Assembly (NCBI GenBank): GCA_018524725.1
Contig: JAEUWP010000466.1
Location: 1 to 52,662, forward strand
Reading direction: 5' to 3'
From: Podaxis mareebaensis
Lineage: Eukaryota > Basidiomycota > Agaricomycetes > Agaricales > Agaricaceae
Length of the DNA stretch: 52,662 bases
The position numbers were made by a program, and so were the translations under genes. Positions 10,337 through 20,083 of the stretch are shown in pieces (position 1 is the stretch's first letter; the number at the start of each line of letters is the position of its first letter). The notes under the pieces were generated by a model. That model saw only the letters and a program-made list of their open reading frames with translations, made no database searches and was not told the DNA's origin.

Positions 10337-10908
10337 TTGACTAGTATCAGCACCGTATATGGCACCTCTAGCCCTACGAGTGATCAGAAAACAGTGCAAG
10401 TTGCTCAAACGGCGACCTTAGCTCAAGGGTTGAAAGGAAAGGTGCACGTCCGCACTTGCTGTCCTTTACGCCAACACCGCTATTCTGCTCTTCGACCCCC
10501 CTGGCCCAGGCTCGCACTTCTAGCATATATATACCAATCTGTTTACCATACCGCCACGTCCACGCACTGCACACGCACATACTTGTTCGAACATCCCACT
10601 TAGCCTAGCCACATTCCTATCAGCGCCGCCATTACTTCGCAGCTATACCATATTCGCTACTACATCATTTCGGTCCCTGGCCTCTTCACAGCCTCCCTCA
10701 TACATACACGCCCGTACTATCCTCGCCAGAGGTCAGGTTCCTTCGAGTTCGGACCTCGCACTTCCTTTGCTCTAAGACGACTTCCCAACTGCGCTTCTCG
10801 ATTGTTTCCAATGTGGCGCGTTTGGGAGGGTCTTTCAGGACGTTCGGGTCAGGCTGGGATATTGGCTGGGTCGCTTTCTCTACAACGATGGTGTGTTATC
10901 GCCCAATT
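10337..10908 (+). promoter_or_regulatory. Promoter-like block facing into the truncated NACHT gene
   Basis: On the plus strand a TATATATA run at 10526-10533 is followed by about 400 bp of pyrimidine-rich sequence ending near 10960, the look of a mushroom promoter plus 5' UTR. No gene of its own follows. Instead the NACHT homology, in antisense, starts abruptly at about 10962. The block may be the severed promoter of another gene and could drive antisense RNA across the NACHT exon. This is inference from composition. Confidence 0.35.
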
Positions 10909-12688
10909 TCATTTTCTCCCGAAAGTCGCCGTGGCGTGAATCCGGCGATATCCACACTTTTGACCATCACAGGCTTGCTGAACAATATCTCCATACAGTC
11001 CATCGACGGCCGAGGTCTGTTGCGGGCTCCATGCGTGACTCGCCAAGGAAGTGAGCCGTTGTTTGTAACGGCGTCTGCCATCTCGAATATAACGTGCTGC
11101 CGTAACTGCATAGACGAAAAGTTTCCCGGAGTCTTTGACGATTTGAGACAATTCGCTATCGGGAGGCCACCCATCCTCCTCGTCAGGGTCACATCCCTTC
11201 TTGATCTCGGCTAGCGATGCCTTTAAATACATCCGGATGTCACTCTCCACTACGCTCTTCTCGACCTCATGAAGTAAGAAAGTACCATGAGAACCCTGCG
11301 AGGAATTGAAGGCGGCAGTAATGGAATAATCGGCTCTGCTGACGAGGAAGAACTTGAGAGGAAGGCCTGAAGCGGAGTTGAGAATAACTCGGATGAAGCG
11401 GTAGACGAGGTCGTGGTCTGTACATTCGTCGAGAGCGTCGATAACGACAATCTTGTAAGTCCTGACCCGGCCATCAATGGCGGTCCGCAACGGGTCAACA
11501 ATGAGTTTTTTGAACTGCTCTTGCATGTCATTCGACTCCATCAGATCCGGGTCCTTCTCGAGGACTTTCACAAGTTCCACCTTGAAAGTAGGTGAACCTT
11601 TGGCAAGGCCGTGTGCGATACCCGGTATGATGAGGCGCACGTTACCGGTTTTCTCTGAGGCCCGAGAGCAAAAGAAACTCGCCCCAAGCGTCTGCCGTTG
11701 ATCCAAGAGCTCGCACAGTGACTGCGCGATCGTCGACTTCCCGATGCCTGCCATTCCCGCAAGCCAATGCACTTTAACACCCTCCTCGTCAGAAGCCTGA
11801 GCTTGCAAAGTTTTGAGGACATTGACGCGTGTACCAGGCATGCATCCTGTGGGATCACCATAGGCAGAGTGCCGGGTTTTATATGAAGCGCCCTTGGGAC
11901 GAAGTTTGTCAATCAGACCTGTAATGATATGAGAATCCCAGGTAGTCGTTCCCACAAAGCGAGTAGCTTACGTGAATTCAACAGCTGTCAATGGGATATA
12001 TGAGCTGGGTGTGCTTTCTCAGAGGCAAATTGGTTACCTGTAACATATACTGCACGTCTATATTGGTGTGGAACTGTACATCAATCTGTGGAACGCGATG
12101 AACATCGTGCATACACGAACACGATCTGCAATTTGAACGCTTACCAGGAAGAGATCGCAAGCACTGTTGAGGCTCCTCAGCATTCGTTGTATCGTCCCGG
12201 CATCGTTCGAAACTTCAGCAAGGCGGGTCGCCAATGATCGATCTTGCAAGTGCTGGATGACTTTTACTAAGCGCTCGATAGCTCTGTAAGGCCGCCAAAG
12301 CGAAATCAGACACAGAAGCAAGAGAGCAAGACCATTACGCACGTGGAGAAACTCTGGACTCTATCTTCAAGCACATTTAATCCTCCTTCTTCTTTGTACC
12401 TCCGGACGAGCGATAGAATAGCATTCGATCTTTTCTCGAGCTCTATTAGCTCCTCCATATTTGTGGATATACCCTGCCAATCGAAATTCAATAACTTTAA
12501 TACAATAGAAATAGCTTGCGCACGTCAAAAATCTTGTAAATTGTCACGAATGTGGCTGCGGCAGCTTTCAGGGGTAGACAGAGGTCGGAACAGTCCTTGA
12601 GTCCTTCTGCTACGACCACCAATCCATGAAGGACAGTGTTGCCGACTGCTCTTGCTTTCTCGAGCGATGTTGTCTTGTTTTGCTGCAT
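10909..12688 (-). CDS. NACHT protein without WD40 repeats, truncated NLR paralogue, 501 residues predicted
   Basis: Six exons give an unbroken frame: a helical N-terminal region (VVAEGLKDCSDLCLPLKAAA, then EELIELEKRSNAILSLVRRY), two short linker exons, and a large NACHT exon from about 11918. P-loop GMAGIGKST and Walker B VVIDALDEC are intact. From about 11940 down to 10962 the DNA closely matches 9020 to 8078 of the neighbouring NLR, then diverges into a unique 16-residue tail (KCGYRRIHATATFGRK) and stop. The N-terminus is unrelated to the neighbour's and resembles helical N-terminal domains of fungal STAND proteins. It may be a working short NLR or a truncated relic; intact motifs and splice sites favour a transcribed gene. 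The start at 12688 is chosen because homology-like helices begin there; in-frame ATGs exist upstream. Confidence 0.7.
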
Positions 12689-13037
12689 GATTGGAACCCG
12701 GATGACATCGCTATCACTAATACTTATATTAATACCTCGGCGCCTGTCACCCAGCAGCACATTTGTTGCCCTTCTCACCTGCACCGCCATTCTGCCATCC
12801 AACTCCCGGACCCTCCAGCACATACCCATCCATGATACGCCCGGCAGCGAGTTGGGACCTTTAGGCGAAGTGCCAACGGTGTCTGAAGTGAGCAATCTCA
12901 GGAACCAAGGGAGGTTGGGGGAAATTTTCCTTGGAGGCAGGTTAATCGCGCAGAATCGTGGGTTGGAGGAGCTTCAGAACGTCATGGAGAGCGTTGCGAA
13001 GAATGTCTGGGGAAAACTAGACAAGACAACAATCCAA
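12689..13037. other. 5' flank of the short NLR
   Basis: Likely promoter and 5' leader of the minus-strand NACHT gene. A plus-strand open stretch ending at 13040 contains RLIAQNRGLEELQNVMESVA, which looks coding-like and may belong with the relic that follows, in another frame. Confidence 0.35.
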
Positions 13038-13201
13038 TAATAGTTTACATTGCCGAAATCACTCCAAATGATATGCTATTCGTTCCCCGTCATGTCCACA
13101 ATGCTGGCACTGAATTTTGCACGGGATACTTGTCAGGTTCTCTTCAACGGACACTGAATCAATTAATTATCGACTTGAACAACAAATTAATAGCGCTTTA
13201 A
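13038..13201 (+). pseudogene. Possible relic of a cupin-type gene
   Basis: In the frame starting at 13040 the plus strand encodes VYIAEITPNDMLFVPRHVHN, then AGTEFCTGYLSG, ending at TAA 13199-13201. The pattern of acidic/Pro-Asn-Asp, aliphatic, Val-Pro, His and His-Asn-Ala-Gly resembles the first motif and turn of cupin barrels. The coding-like stretch just upstream (to 13040) is in a different frame. A broken gene fragment is likelier than a functional protein. The match is weak. Confidence 0.25.
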
Positions 13202-13386
13202 GCCCAAGGTCTACGGTTTTCCACGTATATGCGACAAGGCTTGGAGGAAGTTGATTGATGAGCACTTGGTTGTAGAACGGACAGGGCCGTCTTCGTCTCC
13301 CGGCGTGTATGTGCTTCATTTGGAGTTCCAAAGACAGATCCAACAGCATCACCAAACCCTTGAACAAAAAACACCATCCCCACCAT
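13198..13386 (-). other. Short open frame of unknown standing (62 codons)
   Basis: An ATG-initiated frame begins MVGMVFFVQGFGDAVGSVFG, a hydrophobic Gly-rich start followed by a polar Arg/Ser-rich end. No relative is recognised. It lies between the cupin-like relic and the ORC2 promoter. It could be a small gene, but length and isolation give little support. Confidence 0.2.
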
Positions 13387-13745
13387 TCCTGATAGTCACC
13401 CGCTTTTAAATGACACGAATAGATATCTGGACCAATATGTGATTATGTGAATCCTCTCATAGCCTAGGGCGATGTTGGAAAATGGGCCCAAGACGCTGAG
13501 GCTTTTAATGATCATGATAGAGGCAGAAGCGAATTACAGGGGAGGGGATTTGAATGTCCACAACAAGGGTCAGTACCGTAAATCTGGAATAGAATACCGT
13601 GTATGAATATCCACGGGCGTGGGCCATATTAGGACGTCGGAATAGACATAAAGCAGACCGACGTAGTAAATAAAAGACATTATGACATAGGAAATCACTC
13701 TTGATGCGTTGTTGACATCGCCGACCGTAACAAATAAACGATCAA

Positions 13746-13755
13746 AGACGCGTCT
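13746..13755 (+). promoter_or_regulatory. MluI cell-cycle box (AGACGCGTCT) upstream of ORC2
   Basis: A 10-bp palindrome with the core ACGCGT lies 22 bp before the ORC2 ATG, followed by a second CG-rich AACGCGC. ACGCGT is the MBF target of G1/S genes in yeasts, and replication genes often carry it. In the pseudo-copy the same site reads AGACACATCT, so it is destroyed there. Confidence 0.6.
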
Positions 13756-13777
13756 TGATTAGAACGCGCTTACAACA

Positions 13778-15214
13778 ATGCCTCCAAGACTCAAGAGATC
13801 ACACCAAACAGCTCAGGAGCTCTCCGAATCAGGCGACGAGGTGCTAGACGAATCGGACAACTCTGAAGATCGCTCGGATCAGGATGACTTTCCAACCTCT
13901 CCCCATAAACACAAGGGTAAAACCCAGGGCTCATCAAACGTTATAGTCCAAACCTCTTTCGACGCGTATTTCACCTCCACCGCGTCACGAGCCCAAACAT
14001 CTTCCAACGTCTTCTCCAATCTCGTTCTTCCCCTTACCGCAGAGGAGTATAACGATGCCATCGCCTCCGCGAAACCTAGACTCAAGTCACTCCAACCTAT
14101 CATTTCCACGCCTCCTGTCTGTGACGCTCTTTTCTCGCGATTCCTCGTAGAACTTGAGGAGGGATTCAATATTCTATGCTATGGGTATGGATCTAAACGA
14201 CGGCTACTCAACCAATTCGGAACGAAATTCTGCTCGAAAAAGGGGCATGTGGTCATAGCCAACGGCTTCCAACCCGACTTTAGCATCAAAGACTTACTCA
14301 ATCAAATTGAGAATATCCCCGCAATACAAAATCTTGAGCTGACGTCCTCGACACCCGAGAAACAAGCACAACGGATATCCGAATTCTTCACCCAATCCGC
14401 TTCAGCAGGCCGACAATCTCACCTGTACATCATAATTCACAACATCGATTCCGCCGTCCTTCGCGCCCCTCGTTCCAAATCCATCCTCTCCCTCCTAGCC
14501 CTAACTCCCAACATCCACATCATCGCCTCAATAGACCACATCAACTCCCCGCTCATCTGGTCCTCATCCGAAGCCTCCACTCGCAAACCTTCATCATTCT
14601 CCTTCTCCCCATCCTCTCCGTCTCCATCCACCAACAACACAACGCCGCCTCGAGGCTTCTCCTGGCTTTACCACAACCTCACTTCTCTAGAGCCCTACGA
14701 CTTCGAACTCGCGTACGTCGACCGGACATCTCTCACCTCTGCGCACGGCGGTGGCCCACGCAAAAAGCTCGACTTTACATCCACGCTACCCTCAGCCCTC
14801 AATCCGTCCTCGACCCTCCCTGGTGGTGGGGTATCCAACATCTCCGAAACAGCCGCACTCCACATCCTAGCATCCGTAACACAAAAAGCACAGAAACTAT
14901 TCGTGCTGTTGGCAAAAAGGCAGTTAGAATCTATCGAGGAACTCGGTGCGTCCGGTTCGGGTTCGAAAGCTGACAGTGGAGCGGTGGATTTGCAAGCTAC
15001 CGCCATCGGTTACGATGCCTTATTTAACCTTGCTCGTGCGGATTTCGTCGCGACGAATGATACTGCGCTTCGGGCACTGCTCGGTGAATATCGGGATCAT
15101 GGGTTGATCGTTTCTGCGCAGGGTGGATTGGGGAGTGGTGGTGAGGTTTTGTGGATTCCGCTGAGGAAGGAGCGGTTGGCCAGTGTGTTGCGGAGTCTAT
15201 TGGGGCAGGTGTAG
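13778..15214 (+). CDS. ORC2: Origin recognition complex subunit 2
   Basis: ORC2 is a core subunit of the nuclear complex that marks replication origins and loads MCM. The single-exon 478-residue protein has an acidic Ser-rich start, then SSNVFSNLVLPL, the ATPase-like GFNILCYGYGSKRRLL, IIIHNID, and ASIDHINSPLIW, which are hallmark ORC2 strings. A C-terminal winged-helix-like part ends in LLGEYRDHGLI and EVLWIPL. It is somewhat shorter than the human and yeast proteins, with a Ser/Pro-rich insert in the middle. The ATG has an ACGCGT box just upstream. The neighbour at 16016 is tail-to-tail. A CpG-decayed copy of its 5' end lies at 3762. Confidence 0.95.
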   Translation: MPPRLKRSHQTAQELSESGDEVLDESDNSEDRSDQDDFPTSPHKHKGKTQGSSNVIVQTSFDAYFTSTASRAQTSSNVFSNLVLPLTAEEYNDAIASAKPRLKSLQPIISTPPVCDALFSRFLVELEEGFNILCYGYGSKRRLLNQFGTKFCSKKGHVVIANGFQPDFSIKDLLNQIENIPAIQNLELTSSTPEKQAQRISEFFTQSASAGRQSHLYIIIHNIDSAVLRAPRSKSILSLLALTPNIHIIASIDHINSPLIWSSSEASTRKPSSFSFSPSSPSPSTNNTTPPRGFSWLYHNLTSLEPYDFELAYVDRTSLTSAHGGGPRKKLDFTSTLPSALNPSSTLPGGGVSNISETAALHILASVTQKAQKLFVLLAKRQLESIEELGASGSGSKADSGAVDLQATAIGYDALFNLARADFVATNDTALRALLGEYRDHGLIVSAQGGLGSGGEVLWIPLRKERLASVLRSLLGQV

Positions 15215-16015
15215 TAGGGCAGGTTATTTTGGATCTTGTACATGGCCAGAGAAACCATCTGTGTCCAGGACATGTTGACGGCCAAATGCATAGTTTAATT
15301 GACCACCATGTCTGGATCCCTGTCTGGTCCGATTCGAGAGTGCTAGCGACATGCATGCGATTTCTATCTTCATATGGAGTACGTTATAACATTACAGAAA
15401 ACAGGCCATCGAGGCCAGTACTCGTTACATTCCCTATTCGCTTTGACAATGTTCCTAAGCATGTCTTTGGCGAGGACACCAATCCATATACGCTCACCGT
15501 CGTCACCAAAGAGTTGAAAGAATTCATCGGAGGCGAGCACAAATGGTCCTTGACAACCATTCATACGCCGAGCAAGAGGAATAGACATGGTGTGGTCCAA
15601 GATACGACTCGAACACTTGAGCTTTGTCGGTCTCACAGACTGAATTAGGTCATGTCTTTTGCTCATCCTTGCAATTTAGAAGGGTCACTCAGGCGTAAGT
15701 ATATGACTTAAGCAGATCCGCAAAATTCACAAAGGTATTTCTCAGAATCAGAACAAGTTCGACCGTGAACCGGTGCGAATAGCGACAACGATCAATTTAT
15801 CCATAATCATTACGGACCGCAGGTCAACGATGCGTACACAAGTATTTTATCACATAAGCCATAGCATAACTATACCATAAGTCGAAATAAAATGTCGAAA
15901 AAAAACCAAGACAATGAACAAAGAAACAAAAACACCATAAATGCAATCCGCGGTACGAACCCTGCGTCCCACGTCCAATATATATACACAGAATCCCGCT
16001 TCCCTCAACAATATC
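15215..16015. other. Intergenic between two convergent genes, possible ORF relic
   Basis: 3' flanks of ORC2 and the acidic protein gene. Open frames on both strands (15151-15648 plus, 15370-15666 minus) overlap each other; neither gives a recognisable product. The part from about 15765 was copied to 4350-4662. Confidence 0.5.
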
Positions 16016-19000
16016 TCAAGGCTTCCACGTAGGTCTTGCCAGCTCCCCAACCTTCCCTGCACCAAGCCCACTCACACCCTTCCTCCACTCCCCAACGCTC
16101 TTCATCCTCCTCACCTCCCCCTTCTTCTGAACCCTCGCCTCTCCCTCCACCCGACTCTGACTCTCCATCTCCTCAAATCCCTTGATCAAATCCTTCACAC
16201 TCGTACCACTACTCCTCCTCGCCCTCATCTTACCCTTCTCACCATCCGCAACCTTGGGCGTAACATGATGCAGCTCCACAAGCTGCTTCGGGGGCACAAC
16301 CCTTGGAATCTTCGACGCCGGAGGCGGTATCGGCGGAGCCTCGTGCAACCGCACAAGCTCTTTCGGATGAACGGGTTTCGGTAACGGTTCCCGCGCAGGC
16401 GTAACCACTGGTCCTCTAGGCTTTTCAAGAACTTCTTTCGGTGGAAGCGGAAGACCGGGTCGTCTAGAGTTACACTTGTTGTCGCTCGCGGCAGGCTTTT
16501 TGAGTGTAGGCAGATAGGAAAATATAAGTCCCTTGACGCGTTTGCCTATCGTCGTCGGCTCTGGCTGGGGTTCCGGTTTTGATTCTTGTTCTGGCGGCTC
16601 ATGAACCTCGAGTTCCGTAATGACGGATTCTTCTTCTACGAGCGTCGTCGGCGAATCTTCCGACTCTGGTTCCTCCAACATAGTATCGGAATCCTGCGAA
16701 TCACCAACATCATCCCCAGCTTGTACAACTTCCGGAAGGTCTTTCGACACCTTCAAAGCTTCTTCCAATAAATGTGAGTACCGCGGCGCTAACAGCGTCG
16801 CCGGGACCGGCTTCGTACTCGTTACAACTGCAGCCGTTTGCTGACGGGGCAGAGGCGTCGAGGACACCTCCATGTCCGTCGAAGGTGGGATAAGCGAAGT
16901 CCATTGTCTCTTCGGCATCACTGGCCTTTGCCTAATGGGCGTAAAATCAGGAACCTCCATCGACGCTCTCCGAAGATTGTCAAAGCCAAAGTTGAACGGT
17001 GACGCTGGAGACCGCATTTGCCCGGGGCTCGGGCTAAAAGGTAACGTCGTCGGAGGCGCAACATGTCCCGAACGTTGCTTATTCTGCAACGCTCTCGTCC
17101 TCTGCAGCAAATTCTCCCTACGCATGATGAATCAGCGTTAAGGCCATAAATCATAAATGGATGACTCACCTAGACCAGGCAGGTCCATACCCATCCACCG
17201 CCTCCTCCCCACCCATCCATTCCACAAATCTCCTCACAACATCCTCAATTTGCACAAGATCAACATTCGCCAACCCATCCTCGCTAACCAACTCAGTTTT
17301 ATAACCCAAGCGAGCACCAACCTCCAGCCTCTCATCCGTGAAACATGCATCAAGCCTCTTCCACTCTTCCTTTGTCCACATCCTCTCCCCAGTCAACGGG
17401 TCATAACACATCTCGCCAGGCGTCATTGGGACTTTTGGTGTCAACACCATGTTGAAGGGCGATGACGTCCTTGCAGGCAGGGGCGTTTTGAACGCATTAC
17501 CATCGAACGAAGTGTTGAAACTCCTGAGCGCAAACGGATTGGGTGAAGCCATGCTATGCTCCATCGACACTTCCGCTTCTGCCTCTTTCAGCAGCTTCGG
17601 CAACGTTGTCATAGGACTCCCAGGAATGAACACATCCTCTCCCCGCACACCCATCCCACTCCCGATCGTCTTCCTCCTACCGTATTCTTTGCGAACGCCC
17701 GCAGTTGAAACACCCTTCAAATTCTTCTCTCTTTGCAACTCAAAGGGACTCGCCGATCTCCTCCTGACAGTTTCCGAATGCCGTCTCTTCAACTCGATTT
17801 TGGTGAAGCAATCGTAGTTGTGTTGCCTAAGAATCGCTGCTGCACGAGCAGCTGCGCGTGGATCTGCGGAAGTAATCTTGACAATATCAGGATCATCTGC
17901 ATCACTGCTCGAAGAGTCCTCTTCGTCATTGGCGACAGGAACCGAGTCGACAGGCTCGGCCTCGGCCTGGTTTACTGCGAGTGGCTCCTCTCCCTCAGTC
18001 TCGGCTACGGGTTGTGATTCTTTGTGGTCGTGGTCACTGTCCATAGCGTCGGTTTCCGCGGGAGGCTCTTCCTCTTCTTGGCGATGGTCGCTGTCCATAG
18101 CATCAGCCTCTGCAGGAGGTTCTTCATCTTCTACTTCGACATCCACGTCCTCGACGACCGAGTGATTACCCATGAGTTTAAACGCATCCTCGGCGCTAGG
18201 ACCTTCCTCGATATGGTCGTCATTAATCTCCGTTTCCACTCGAACGGGTGTTCCAGGTCTCGGAGATCCTTCCCCATCGCCTCGCAGAGGCACGACATAG
18301 TCTGCCGTTTCAACCTGCTGGTCCTGACCGTCAACATTCTCCCCCGCCTCGATTTGTTCTTCGGGAAGAGGTTCTACGCGGCCAAAATCAAAAGGATTGT
18401 CCGCTCGTTCAACCTCAGCCTCAGGTTCAACACTCATCCGCCGAACCTCTTCTTCCTCCTTCTCATCATCCGACGAAAGTCGTTCCTCGTCTTCCTGGAC
18501 AAGTTGCAACGAAGGTTTCTTTTCCAACGAAAGAGGAAACGGACTCTTGGGATTGCCCCATTCGTCCATTCTACACCTGGTGGCGCTGCTCGGCGGGTCC
18601 GCCTTTACCTTGACAAGGACCTCTTTGTACTTGCCAGTATACTCTCCCTCCCCCTCTTGCGCTGGTGATCCTGCGGGCCGAGAAAGCATGGGAAGCTCGT
18701 CGCCTTCACTGTCACTCCACCCATTATCATTGGCATTGTCAGCAAGGTCAAAGAAGGGCATATGGACGGGGGTAGTATCCAAGTCTGCCGAGTCGTCCAC
18801 AATGGGACTAGGTTGATCAGAATGTTCGTCAGGGGGAGAAGAGGGCGGGAGATCATCGAAGCGGAGCTTAGTGAACAGGGAAGGGACGGGGGATGTGGTA
18901 CGACGTGAAGCGCGGCCAGCACCCGTAGCGCCAGTGTCCTTGTCATGTTCAAGGACATTGGATTCTGAAAAGGGCATCCAGTCGTGCCTTGTTCTGGGCC

Positions 19001-19813
19001 TCGTGGGAGTGGAGCTTGGGGGTTCGACGGAACTAGACAATAGTAGGGGATCGTCACCAGGACTTGGAGGGGGCATTGGGGCATTGAGATCGACGTCTGG
19101 CATTTCAAGTTTGACAGTGACAGGAGCGGGTGTAGATTTCTTTTTCTTGGACGTAGTAGGCTTTGCCGACTTGCGCTTGGAGGACTTGCTGATGCGGATA
19201 GTAGCAGTTACAGGAGTAGCAAAGACCTCCTTTGGGGGCGTAAAGATGTCGGTTGGAGGTTCATATGGGGGTATGGGAGTTGCGCTTCTGCGGGACGAAC
19301 GTGCACCGAGAACGGAGCGACGGCGCTTGGGGTCTTCTGGAGAGAGGGCACTGAGAGGGACAGGCGGAATGTAGTCTGCATTTGGATTGTCTACATGGGG
19401 CGACTGGACGACGACACACTTTGGCTTTGTTGGGGAGCGGAAAGGGGAGAGAGATTCTGGAGGATGCGATTTGCTGCGAGTGGGGGAATCCATGGGGACA
19501 TTGTATGCAGTTGAGTGGGAGGGCGTGTGTGATTGTTGCTTGGGCTGTTTGCGGGAGCGTGGATTGGGAGTAGCGAGTGGTTGTGGGTCGACCGCGGAAT
19601 CATTGGAGGTCGCGACAGCGAGGTGAGAGCGCTTCCGCTTTGCATTTGAAAGAGCGGGCGAGGACTGAGGGTGTTTCTGGCTAGTAGTTAGGTGACTGCG
19701 AGGGATGGACTGGGTAGTCGTACCGTGAGTCTGCGCAGGGTTTCTTCCGGGGGAGGGCTGATGAGCTGGGACTGTGCGTTGTAGAGCCTGTCTGTGGTCA
19801 TGGGCAGGTCCAT
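16016..19813 (-). CDS. Large acidic Ser/Pro-rich protein, unknown function, 1232 residues predicted
   Basis: Three exons join in frame: 19813-19724, 19676-17170, 17117-16016, with introns of 47 and 52 bp. Most of the chain looks disordered: Ser/Pro/Thr-rich with basic patches (KRKRSH, SKSSKRKSAKPTTSKKKK), then an acidic middle with an internal duplication (PPAEADAMDSDH and PPAETDAMDSDH). A compact region after it contains PGEMCYDPLTGERMWTKEEW, EDVVRRFVEWMG and, across the last intron, SRENLLQRTRALQ. The basic clusters suggest nuclear location. I do not recognise the family. It is divergent from the gene at 20084, across a 270-bp gap with a GTCACGTGAC site, and convergent with ORC2. Confidence 0.8.
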
Positions 19814-19871
19814 TGTTGAGACAATAATGTCACTGAACAACTTTTGATCGTTCAACTACCAGAACGTGAAC

Positions 19872-19881
19872 GTCACGTGAC
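19872..19881. promoter_or_regulatory. GTCACGTGAC palindrome in a divergent promoter
   Basis: A perfect 10-bp palindrome with a CACGTG bHLH core lies between the divergent starts at 19813 and 20084. CACGTG is bound by Cbf1/USF-type factors in fungi. It could act on both genes. Confidence 0.5.
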
Positions 19882-20083
19882 CGTATCTTTGTCTTCCTTT
19901 CTCGCCACACAAATTCGCAGAAAATCGCCAAAATATTCGCTCGCTAGGTTCTGGGGCGTGTTCCCTATGCAGCGGAGGCTCTGGAGAAGGAACTGAGGGT
20001 GTTTGAGATAGAGGAAGGGTGGGATGATTGCTTAGTCAGCAGAAAGAGTTACTGGGTGTGTGGAGAGATGGGTGAACCCCACA

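Noticed and set aside
10813..11214. Plus-strand ORF across the truncated NACHT gene, similar to one at 8006-8320
   Set aside because: Similarity between the two just reflects the duplicated NACHT exon read in antisense.
11978..12010. Stop codon in a short exon of the truncated NLR, suggesting a pseudogene
   Set aside because: The stop disappears if the acceptor at ATTGACAG is used; the same acceptor position works in the intact neighbour and gives normal 50-60 bp introns in both.
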